Shown here piece by piece: positions 5,883-11,632 of a stretch of DNA of 12,209 nt. Below the pieces are notes generated by a model. It did not search any database. It was given only the letters and a program-made list of their open reading frames with translations, and was not told where the DNA came from. The translations under genes were made by a program, and so were the position numbers. Origin of the DNA: DATGLE01 sp035294325 (GTDB taxonomy: Bacteria; Chloroflexota; Ktedonobacteria; Ktedonobacterales; Ktedonobacteraceae); contig DATGLE010000148.1 in assembly GCA_035294325.1 (NCBI GenBank), forward strand, positions 1 through 12,209. The letters are read 5' to 3'. Positions within the stretch are counted from its first letter, which is position 1. Each line of letters opens with the position of its first letter.

Positions 5883-6300
5883 AGATGAGGCTGGTAAGGT
5901 GGTAGTCACCACAGGCCCTTCTGGAAAAACCGAAGTCAAAAGTGAAGAGGTTTTCGGGCTGTTGTAGCCGACCCGGGGTTCTGCATACTCCATGTGCGCC
6001 TCTTATTCGTGGGCATGGGTTAGTTCATCGAGAGATATCGACCAGACGGCTGAAGTCCTTTCGCGCAAGGCGAGACATAGCGAAGCCGGTGGTCAGGGAG
6101 AGAGGAAGCTAGCTCACAAACACTACAGGTGTATCCAAACTCGTGGATGAGGCGTATTTTAGATAGGGAGTGTTGAACGACCTGGCTCTATCTCGTAACG
6201 GATGCTCTGTGATGGATAACCGGCATGGAGCAGAGCAGGTAGGACAGCATAATCAGGTGTCAAACCTGCACACCGTTACCCCGGTCAGGATACAGAGTCT
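5883..6300 (+). ncRNA. Candidate structured RNA or long structured leader; possible group II intron domain I remnant
   Basis: About 420 bases without a credible gene but with many helices in order: GTGGT/ACCAC (5899-5912); GGCCC/GGGCT (5914-5918/5956-5960) enclosing AAAACC/GGTTTT (5926-5931/5949-5954); a long composite stem GACCA+CGGCT / AGCCG+TGGTC (6040-6051/6084-6094) capped by CCTT/AAGG; ACAC/GTGT (6120-6132); ATCC/GGAT (6133-6148); GATAG/CTATC (6162-6192); ACCT and GCTCTG stacked against CAGAGC and AGGT (6180-6240); CAGGT/ACCTG (6254-6268); ACCG/CGGT (6272-6285). GTGCGCC at 5994 matches the GUGYG start of group II introns, and the downstream style resembles intron domain I, but I find no domain V, domain VI or reverse transcriptase. 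It could equally be a cis-regulatory leader of the KGG gene. Individual short helices can occur by chance; the density is the argument. Confidence 0.4.
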
Positions 6301-6325
6301 GATAGTTCCAAGAGGAGAAAGCACA

Positions 6326-6523
6326 ATGCAGACACAAAAAGGGCGTGGACGAGGATTTGCATCAATGAGTCCAGAGAAGAAGCGCGAGATTGCCAGCAAG
6401 GGTGGTAAGGCTGCCCATGCTCTGGGGACCGCGCACAAGTGGACCAGCGAAGAGGCCCAGGCCGCCGGGCGCAAAGGCGGTTCGATCAGCCGCCGCCGCT
6501 CAAAGTACAACGTTCAGGCTTGA
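6326..6523 (+). CDS. KGG-domain general stress protein, 65 aa
   Basis: A small, very hydrophilic, glycine/lysine-rich protein of the KGG (stress-induced, YciG/GsiB-like) family. Two repeats are visible: GFASMSPEKKREIASKGGKA (residues 10-29) and HKWTSEEAQAAGRKGGSIS (37-55), followed by a basic RRRSK tail. In other bacteria such proteins rise under desiccation, osmotic or general stress; their biochemical role is not established. The start is the ATG at 6326 because GAGGAG lies 8 bases upstream; the frame is open further up (to 6170) but that part crosses the structured leader and does not read as protein. It lies at the end of a ~440-base structured leader with its own promoter and is closed by a strong terminator, so it forms a single-gene unit. 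Confidence 0.85.
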   Translation: MQTQKGRGRGFASMSPEKKREIASKGGKAAHALGTAHKWTSEEAQAAGRKGGSISRRRSKYNVQA

Positions 6524-6537
6524 TGTACTTCATCAGC

Positions 6538-6580
6538 ATAAGGGGCTGGCAATGGCGCCAGCCCCTTATTATTTCTGTCT
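6538..6580 (+). terminator. Intrinsic terminator of the KGG gene
   Basis: Perfect 13-bp arms ATAAGGGGCTGGC (6538-6550) and GCCAGCCCCTTAT (6557-6569) with a 6-base loop, followed by TATTTCTGTCT, which is moderately T-rich. It lies 14 bases after the stop. Confidence 0.8.
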
Positions 6581-6647
6581 ACTCTTTAAGAGCTTCTTAT
6601 GCCGTATGCAAGTATTTCTGATTGCTCACCGCTGTGCGGTTCGCCAG

Positions 6648-6738
6648 AATGTAGAAGTTGTAAGCTGCGGGCTGAGCGCCCCGGGCGCTCAGCCCGCAGC
6701 TTACAACTTCTACATTGGAGGGTGCGCCGCAGGCGCAC
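6648..6738. repeat. Paired hairpin element 2: 33-bp perfect palindrome plus GC hairpin
   Basis: Arms 6648-6680 and 6684-6716 are perfect inverted repeats with loop CCG, the longest in the window. The inner core is GGCTGAGCGCC. Five bases later a short hairpin follows: GTGCGCC (6722-6728), loop GCA, GGCGCAC (6732-6738). It lies between the convergent KGG and M23 peptidase genes, where it could act as a bidirectional transcription barrier. Confidence 0.9.
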
Positions 6739-6789
6739 AAAGCATGCAAATAGCATTATATCTTGGCTACCTGGTCGCTACATCGCTCA

Positions 6790-7890
6790 TCAGGGCAAGG
6801 CCACGTACTGGATCGGATTAACCCAGATATTGTTGATGAGCACCATAAAATGCAGGTGCGGACCGGTGGAGGCGCCCGTGCTGCCTTCGTAGCCGATCAC
6901 CTGCCCTCTGGTCACATTTTGCCCGACGCTGACGATAAAACGCGACATATGGCCGTAAATAGTGGCGATATAGTGGCCGTGGTTGATTTTTACGGCCCAG
7001 CCCAGCCCCGACCAGTCCCAACCGGTCCAGATCACCTGCCCGCTATCGGCTGCCATGATGGGCGTACCATAGGGGGCGGCAAGATCGATGCCGGAATGCG
7101 GCTTCACGCAGCCGCACCAGATCTGGTACTCGGGATGACCGAAAGGCTGCGTGATGGTGGCGCCGATAATCGGGCGCGTCATCTGACCCGTACCCATTAC
7201 CCCGCTCTCAGTAATGGCCGTTGCGCATGTGCCCCAGATATCGCTGCCACCGCAGTAGCCATCGTTAGTGAGCAGCGCAGGCGTAGGCGTGGGGGGCGCG
7301 ATATGCTGTGCTGGATTGAAGGTCCCTGAGGAGGTAAAGGAAAAGATATTGCTGATGGTCTGCGTTAGAGGCTGCTGCTGCCCGTTTCCTAAAGGCGTGA
7401 CCAGAAACGCGGCCAGGATAAGCATGATGACACTGCTGCTAAGGGCGATAATGAGCTTGAGAGGCCGGCGTTGAGGTGGCGCGGGTGGTAGGCGCTCCGG
7501 GCGCTTTTCCGTTGCCGGAATCAGCGTGGGGAGCCTGGTCGTTGTGGTGAACTGGAGGGGCGCAAGCTGCCTGGTGACGCGAGGGAGGGCAGGGCTTAAC
7601 TGGCCTGTGGTGAGGCCGGGTGCTGCCATCGGCAACTGATCACTATTATTAAATGAAGCCGGCACTGCGTCGCCCGGCAGTTGATCGGTGGTGACGCGAG
7701 TAGTGTCGACGGGCAACTGATCGGTAGTGACCTGTGCTGTGCCATCGGCAGGCAGTTGATCCGTAATGATGGGCTGTGCATGAGGCCAGAGCGGATGAAT
7801 CAGTGGAGATGCGCTGGTGGCGGTCTGCTCTAACTGCTGGTCCGGTTGGATAAGAGGACGCGTTACATGCGTATCACGAGAAAACGGCAT
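6790..7890 (-). CDS. Membrane-anchored M23 zinc metallopeptidase (peptidoglycan hydrolase type)
   Basis: 366 aa. Residues 1-143 are Pro/Thr/Gln-rich and contain about six degenerate 12-15-residue repeats with the core TTDQLPxD (DQLP at 44, 57, 69 and 84, then weaker copies). One membrane helix spans about 145-166 (LKLIIALSSSVIMLILAAFL), preceded by RR. A Pro/Thr linker leads to a C-terminal LytM/M23 domain (about 237-366) with HSGIDLA (His265, Asp269), GHMS (His314) and HLHF (His345, His347), the full zinc and catalytic set. M23 enzymes cut peptide cross-links in peptidoglycan; the predicted topology puts this domain outside the membrane and the long repeat region in the cytoplasm. Four cysteines (213, 222, 259, 261) could form disulfides. 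I chose the ATG at 7890 (GAGG 7 bases upstream) over the GTG at 7941. It diverges from hemE. Confidence 0.85.
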   Translation of the reverse strand: MPFSRDTHVTRPLIQPDQQLEQTATSASPLIHPLWPHAQPIITDQLPADGTAQVTTDQLPVDTTRVTTDQLPGDAVPASFNNSDQLPMAAPGLTTGQLSPALPRVTRQLAPLQFTTTTRLPTLIPATEKRPERLPPAPPQRRPLKLIIALSSSVIMLILAAFLVTPLGNGQQQPLTQTISNIFSFTSSGTFNPAQHIAPPTPTPALLTNDGYCGGSDIWGTCATAITESGVMGTGQMTRPIIGATITQPFGHPEYQIWCGCVKPHSGIDLAAPYGTPIMAADSGQVIWTGWDWSGLGWAVKINHGHYIATIYGHMSRFIVSVGQNVTRGQVIGYEGSTGASTGPHLHFMVLINNIWVNPIQYVALP

Positions 7891-8137
7891 ACATAATCCT
7901 CGCTTATTCGCCTTGCCTGGAGGGTGTGGCGTGTTATACACGTATAAATGTATATGAAATCTCAGCTTATTGCTAGCTCCAGCCTGGAAAATAGCGCAAA
8001 TAGGCTACAGAGCGTTCTCTATCTTTACCTGCTGCATTCAGGCCCGCGAAGGCGCGACGCATCGAAAACTTCCTTGAGGAAAACCTTAAAATCTCCATAA
8101 CATATACAATATTGTGCAGATTTATATAGATTCCCTG
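7891..8137. other. Intergenic region between the M23 peptidase and hemE
   Basis: No credible gene. It is AT-rich near both ends. An odd palindrome CGTGTTATACACG (7930-7942) lies upstream of the peptidase start and is followed by GTATAAATGTATAT, and another AT-rich tract with TATACAATATTG lies at 8102-8113. These probably hold the peptidase promoter and perhaps a regulator site, but I cannot assign clear -35/-10 boxes on the minus strand. A weak TTCCT-TG-AGGAA hairpin is present near 8070. Confidence 0.4.
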
Positions 8138-8166
8138 TTGCCATCGGACCGCAACCACGCTATGAT
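8138..8166 (+). promoter_or_regulatory. Sigma-70-type promoter of hemE
   Basis: TTGCCA (8138-8143), 17 bases, TATGAT (8161-8166); five of six bases match in each box. Transcription would start near 8173, inside the longer open frame. This supports the ATG at 8207 rather than the GTG at 8114. Confidence 0.75.
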
Positions 8167-8206
8167 ATGCACAGGGTTTTTAACTCTGGCTTTGAAAGGA
8201 ATTTCC

Positions 8207-9280
8207 ATGCAGCAACATACACTACCCTCTTCTGCATCGCAGCGCACCGGCGTGGCGCGTTTCCTCGCCGCCTGCCGGCTCCAGCAGCCCGATGCTACTC
8301 CCATCTGGTTCATGCGCCAGGCCGGGCGCTGCCTGGCCCGGTATCGTGAGATGCGCAAGAAGTACGATATTCTGGAGATGGCGAAGACGCCCGAACTATG
8401 CACGATGGTGACGCTGATGCCTGTGCAGACCTTTGGCGTCGATGCCGCCGTCCTCTACGCGGATATTATGCTCCCGATGGAGGGCATGGGCGTTTCGCTG
8501 GAGATCCAGCCGGAGATCGGGCCGATCATCCATAATCCCATCCGCACGATGAAGGACGTGGCGGCCCTGCGTGTGGCCGATGCTCAGGAGACAGTGCCAT
8601 TTGTGATGGAGGCTGTGCGGCTGGTGCGCCGCGAACTGGCGGGAAAACAGGCGGTCATCGGCTTTTCGGGCGCGCCCTTCACTCTGGCCTGCTATTTGAT
8701 CGAGGGCCGGCCCTCGCGTGACTATGGTATTGCCAAAGCGCTCATGTACGGCCAGCCGGAAGTGTGGCATGCGCTTATGGACAAGCTCAGCACTGTCGTC
8801 GCTAACTACCTCATCGCGCAGATCAACGCGGGCGCCGACGTTGTGCAACTCTTCGATAGCTGGGTTGGCTCGATCAGCCCCGGCGTCTACCGGCGTTTCG
8901 TCTTTCCCTACACACAGCGCATCTTTGAAGCCGTCCGGCGGACGGGCGCGCCCTCCATTCACTTTGGAACCGGCACGGCGGCGCTCTTGCCTGTAATGGC
9001 CGAGGCCGGTGGCGATATCATCAGCGTCGACTGGCGCGTCGACCTCGACGATGCCTGGGCGCGTATTGGCGCTGATCGCGGCATCCAGGGTAATCTCGAT
9101 CCCACGCTGCTGCTGACCGATTCCTGGCCGGTCATCGAGGCCGGGATGCGCGATGTACTGCGCCGCGCCGGTGGGCGAGCCGGGCACATCTTCAACCTCG
9201 GGCACGGCGTGCTTGCCGATACCGACCCGGACCTGTTACGCCGCCTGGTTGATGCCGTTCATGCGGAGACTGCAAGGTAG
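8207..9280 (+). CDS. hemE: Uroporphyrinogen III decarboxylase
   Basis: Removes four carboxyl groups from uroporphyrinogen III to give coproporphyrinogen III, a cytoplasmic step of haem synthesis. The first family signature PIWFMRQAGRCLARYREMRK is at residues 32-51 and the second, GFSGAPFTLACYLIEG, at 152-167. The active-site residues fall where expected: Arg37 and Arg41, Asp86 (in YADIM), Tyr163, Ser218 (FDSW) and His333 (FNLGHGV), nearly the numbering of the human enzyme. Length (357 aa) is normal, so it looks intact. AAAGGA lies 6 bases before the ATG, and a good promoter lies just upstream. The frame continues upstream to 8114, but that part precedes the transcription start. hemH follows on the same strand after 245 bases of repeats; 7 bases after its stop lies palindromic repeat copy B, which may end or stabilise the transcript. 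Confidence 0.95.
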   Translation: MQQHTLPSSASQRTGVARFLAACRLQQPDATPIWFMRQAGRCLARYREMRKKYDILEMAKTPELCTMVTLMPVQTFGVDAAVLYADIMLPMEGMGVSLEIQPEIGPIIHNPIRTMKDVAALRVADAQETVPFVMEAVRLVRRELAGKQAVIGFSGAPFTLACYLIEGRPSRDYGIAKALMYGQPEVWHALMDKLSTVVANYLIAQINAGADVVQLFDSWVGSISPGVYRRFVFPYTQRIFEAVRRTGAPSIHFGTGTAALLPVMAEAGGDIISVDWRVDLDDAWARIGADRGIQGNLDPTLLLTDSWPVIEAGMRDVLRRAGGRAGHIFNLGHGVLADTDPDLLRRLVDAVHAETAR

Positions 9281-9286
9281 TGGCGG

Positions 9287-9316
9287 TGTCATCCTTCGTT
9301 GCCGCTCAGGATGACA
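9287..9316. repeat. Short palindromic repeat, copy B
   Basis: Arms TGTCATCCT (9287-9295) and AGGATGACA (9308-9316) are perfect, with loop TCGTTGCCGCTC. It has the same orientation as copies A and C. It lies 7 bases after the hemE stop, where it could form a 3'-end hairpin. Confidence 0.8.
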
Positions 9317-9349
9317 CATGAGCTGCGCTGTAGCTACTCAGGTTCCTTT

Positions 9350-9427
9350 GCCGCCTTCGGCGGCTTGACTATTGGTATTGAGTGCATGTGGGCGGACTGC
9401 GTCCGCCCACATGCACTCAATACCAAT
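9350..9427. repeat. Paired hairpin element 3: GC hairpin plus 27-bp perfect palindrome
   Basis: The short hairpin is first here: GCCGCC (9350-9355), loop TTC, GGCGGC (9359-9364). Six bases later come arms 9371-9397 and 9401-9427, perfect over 27 bp with loop TGC and inner core GTGGGCGGAC. It lies between hemE and hemH. Read on the other strand it has the same order as elements 1 and 2, and its long loop becomes GCA. Confidence 0.9.
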
Positions 9428-9473
9428 GCCGGCGAAGCGCAAGGCGCTGAGAAATCAGAGTGCGACCTGAGTG

Positions 9474-9497
9474 GTCACGCTGCTGCTCAGGATGACA
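9474..9497. repeat. Short palindromic repeat, copy C (partial)
   Basis: GTCACGCTGCTGCTCAGGAT followed by GACA: the right half matches copies A and B, while the left arm is degenerate (GTCA kept, CCT lost). It ends 28 bases before the hemH start, close to its ribosome binding site. Confidence 0.55.
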
Positions 9498-9525
9498 TGA
9501 TTAAGGCATAGTAAGGAAAGAATAG

Positions 9526-10467
9526 ATGATGAATACACATATTGGCGTTATATTGATGACCTACGGCTCACCGGCCACGCTGGATGATATTCCTGTGTAC
9601 CTCAGGCATGTCTATGGCGGACGCGAGGCGTCGCCGGAGGTGATCGCCGAGTTTCGGCGGCGCTATGCTCTCATCGGCGGCTCCCCGCTCCTGCGCATCA
9701 CGCGTGAGCAGGCCGCCGCTTTACAGGAGGAACTGAACCGCGAGAGCGCCGGCGGCACGACATACCATGTTGTGGCCGGGATGCGTTTCGCGCCGCCGTT
9801 CATCGCCGATGTAATCGCTGAGGCTGCGGCGGGTGCGCAAACCCTGGTCGGCATTATCATGTCACCGCAATACTCGCCGATCATTATGAGCGGCTACGTG
9901 CGCGCGCTTGAGGATGCGGCGGCGAGCCTGCACCGCGACGATTTGCGGGTCAGGATCGCGGGCGACTGGCATTTGCAGCCATATTTCTTGCAGGCGCTGG
10001 CCGAACGCGTTCAGCAGGCGCTCGACAGGTTTCCCCCGGATGTGCGCGAGCGTGTGCCCGTGCTTCTGACCGCGCACAGCATGCCGAAACGCGTGGTTGA
10101 GAAGGAGCCGGGGTATATTCAGGCGCTCAAGGATACGGCTGCGGCGATTGCCGCGAAGGTCGGCCTTGCGCCTGAGCGCTGGCAGTTCTGCTACCAGAGC
10201 GCGGGGCACACGCCCGAAGAGTGGCTCAAGCCCGACTTCGCCGATATCATGCCGGAGTTGCAGCGCGCCGGGCAGACGCATGTCTTGATCGCTCCTGTAC
10301 AGTTTCTGGCCGATCACCTTGAGATCCTCTACGATATCGAGATCGGCGCACGCCAGCAGGCTGAAGAGCACGGCATTCAGTTCGCGCGTATCGAATCGCT
10401 CAACACCTCGCCGCTCTTCATCAAAGCGCTGGCCGCCGTCGTGAAGGATACGCTCACGAGCGCATAA
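9526..10467 (+). CDS. hemH: Ferrochelatase (probably coproporphyrin-type, CpfC)
   Basis: Inserts ferrous iron into the porphyrin ring at the end of haem synthesis. 313 aa, the short monomeric bacterial form without the C-terminal iron-sulfur extension. IGGSPLLRITREQ (50-62) is the conserved N-terminal loop, SPQYSPI (113-119) follows, the catalytic His is His184 in TAHSMP and the acid is Glu266 in DHLEILYDIE. Tyr13 (MTYGSP) is at the position of the B. subtilis enzyme's Tyr13, which favours a coproporphyrin III ferrochelatase, as do the length and lineage; this remains inference without a phylogeny. Start is ATG 9526 (a second ATG follows at 9529) with AAGGA 8-9 bases upstream. hemE lies upstream but no hemG/hemY oxidase is between them. 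A promoter of its own is not clear. Confidence 0.93.
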   Translation: MMNTHIGVILMTYGSPATLDDIPVYLRHVYGGREASPEVIAEFRRRYALIGGSPLLRITREQAAALQEELNRESAGGTTYHVVAGMRFAPPFIADVIAEAAAGAQTLVGIIMSPQYSPIIMSGYVRALEDAAASLHRDDLRVRIAGDWHLQPYFLQALAERVQQALDRFPPDVRERVPVLLTAHSMPKRVVEKEPGYIQALKDTAAAIAAKVGLAPERWQFCYQSAGHTPEEWLKPDFADIMPELQRAGQTHVLIAPVQFLADHLEILYDIEIGARQQAEEHGIQFARIESLNTSPLFIKALAAVVKDTLTSA

Positions 10468-10498
10468 AATCAGAGTGTACCCGCTTCTCTACATCCTC

Positions 10499-10578
10499 GC
10501 GCGGCTCCGCCACGCAATAGAGTTCTGATATAGCATATGGAAAATGCGCGAAGCGCATTTTCCATATGCTATATCAGA
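10499..10578. repeat. Paired hairpin element 4: imperfect GC hairpin plus 26-bp perfect palindrome
   Basis: The short hairpin GCGCGGC (10499-10505), loop TCC, GCCACGC (10509-10515) has one mismatch. Eight bases later come arms 10524-10549 and 10553-10578, perfect over 26 bp with loop GAA. The core GGAAAATGCGC-GAA-GCGC shares 20 of 21 central bases with element 1, although the outer arms are unrelated. Its right edge touches the inverted-repeat element at 10577-10666. Confidence 0.9.
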
Positions 10579-10666
10579 GGCTGTGTGCAAAGCGCTCATT
10601 TGCGTTCAAACATAGTAAGGAGAAGTGGCTCTACAGGCCAAAGAAGACTACTTTGCACACAGCCTC
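10577..10666. mobile_element. 90-bp MITE-like element with 16-bp terminal inverted repeats
   Basis: GAGGCTGTGTGCAAAG (10577-10592) is perfectly inverted at 10651-10666, flanking 58 bases without a gene. The ends look like those of DDE insertion sequences, and TCA on both sides (10574-10576 and 10667-10669) could be a 3-bp target duplication of the TNA kind. An inner hairpin TGGC/GCCA surrounds TCTACAG. It could instead be a plain RNA stem-loop; no transposase is present. The region from 10667 to 10865 shows nothing recognisable apart from an isolated TTGACA at 10797-10802 without a good -10. Confidence 0.45.
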
Positions 10667-10865
10667 TCATACCAATCCGCGTTCACTGCTACAAGATACC
10701 TGCCTGATCCCTTCGCGCACGAGACCATCGAATGTTGTCTCTCAGAACGCAGGCCGGCGCCAGCGGCTTTCCTCTCTTTCCTTCGAAATGGGACATTTGA
10801 CACTCCTTGCGCGGCTTATTTTCCCTTAGACTTGAGGAAGAGACAAAAGTTAAGGGAGTTGAGCG

Positions 10866-11588
10866 ATGCAAATAACCGAACAGAAGAAATTGTATACAAT
10901 ATCGCCTGCTATAGAAAGGTATCGTGCTGGTAGTAATCACGCGTGGCTGGGCGAGGGACTGCGCCGCCTGCTGCTTTTCCCGGCGCTGCGCCTCTTCGCG
11001 CCGATGAAGGTCGTGGGCCTGGAAAATCTACAGAGTAACGGCCCCTGCATCTTCGCTGCCAATCATACAAGCCATCTGGATGCCCCGCTGCTGCTAGCTG
11101 CCTTGCCGCCGCGCCTGCGTTTACGGATACGCGTGGCCGCCGCCGCCGATTACTTCTTTACGCGGCGCTGGAAAGCCGCCCTGGTAACGACAGCCCTGAA
11201 CGCCTTCGCCTTTGAGCGCAGAGGCCCCGGCTGCCTCGAAAGCCTGGCGCTCTCTGAACAGCTTGTGCGTGCCGGGCACAGCCTGCTGATCTTTCCAGAG
11301 GGGACGCGCGCGCGGGATGGTCAACTCCAGCCCTTCAAGTGGGGCGTCGGCAAGCTGGCCCTCGTTACGGGGGCGCAGGTCGTACCCGTCTGGATCGATG
11401 GCGCCCGCGCCGTTCTGCCAAAGGGAGCGCGCTGGCCGCGCCGTCGTCCGGTGGCAGTCCATTTTGGCGCTCCCCTGCGCTTTGCCGATCACCGTTCGCC
11501 AGAAGAGGTTGCGGCTGAAGTCGAGCGGCGCGTGCGTACTATCGCGGAAGAGCCAGAGCCATGTCATCCTGAGCGCAGCGAAGGATGA
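10866..11588 (+). CDS. plsC: 1-acyl-sn-glycerol-3-phosphate acyltransferase (PlsC-type)
   Basis: Transfers an acyl chain to lysophosphatidic acid to form phosphatidic acid at the inner membrane face. The four acyltransferase blocks are in order: NHTSHLD (66-72; His67 and Asp72 of the HX4D motif), AFERRG (115-120), FPEGTR (143-148) and VVPVWI (172-177). A hydrophobic N-terminal segment (LRRLLLFPALRLF, 32-44) may attach it to the membrane. 240 aa is typical. GGGAG lies 7 bases before the ATG. The last residues, PCHPERSEG and the TGA stop, are encoded by palindromic repeat copy D, so the natural C-terminus has been replaced or extended by a repeat; the conserved domain is unaffected. The CDP-alcohol phosphatidyltransferase gene begins 44 bases after the stop, so both would serve phospholipid synthesis from one transcript. 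The specific acyl acceptor is inferred. Confidence 0.88.
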   Translation: MQITEQKKLYTISPAIERYRAGSNHAWLGEGLRRLLLFPALRLFAPMKVVGLENLQSNGPCIFAANHTSHLDAPLLLAALPPRLRLRIRVAAAADYFFTRRWKAALVTTALNAFAFERRGPGCLESLALSEQLVRAGHSLLIFPEGTRARDGQLQPFKWGVGKLALVTGAQVVPVWIDGARAVLPKGARWPRRRPVAVHFGAPLRFADHRSPEEVAAEVERRVRTIAEEPEPCHPERSEG

Positions 11589-11594
11589 CATGGC
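11558..11594. repeat. Short palindromic repeat, copy D (contains the plsC stop)
   Basis: The best-preserved copy: perfect 13-bp arms GCCATGTCATCCT (11558-11570) and AGGATGACATGGC (11582-11594), loop GAGCGCAGCGA. Orientation is opposite to copies A-C. The stop codon of plsC is at 11586-11588 in the right arm, and translation through the repeat gives the familiar CHPERSEG string. Confidence 0.9.
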
Positions 11595-11632
11595 TGAAGC
11601 TGGCCGGTAGATTTCACCAAAAGGAGAAAGCA

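Noticed and set aside
6170..6325. N-terminal extension of the KGG protein
   Set aside because: It crosses the structured leader, does not read as protein, and the ATG at 6326 has a clear GAGGAG site.
7973..8158. 61-aa minus-strand frame upstream of hemE
   Set aside because: No ribosome binding site, overlaps the hemE promoter, and composition is not protein-like.
8396..9205. 269-aa minus-strand frame opposite hemE
   Set aside because: Shadow frame; hemE carries all catalytic residues in the other strand.
9299..9511. 70-aa frame between hemE and hemH
   Set aside because: It reads through repeats B, C and palindrome 3, and lacks a ribosome binding site.
10797..10802. TTGACA as -35 box for plsC
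   Set aside because: No acceptable -10 at 15-19 bases; recorded only as an isolated match.
10625..10933. 102-aa frame starting at GTG after AAGGAG
   Set aside because: Only 2 bases separate the site from the GTG, the first part lies inside the inverted-repeat element, and it overlaps the secure plsC start by 68 bases.
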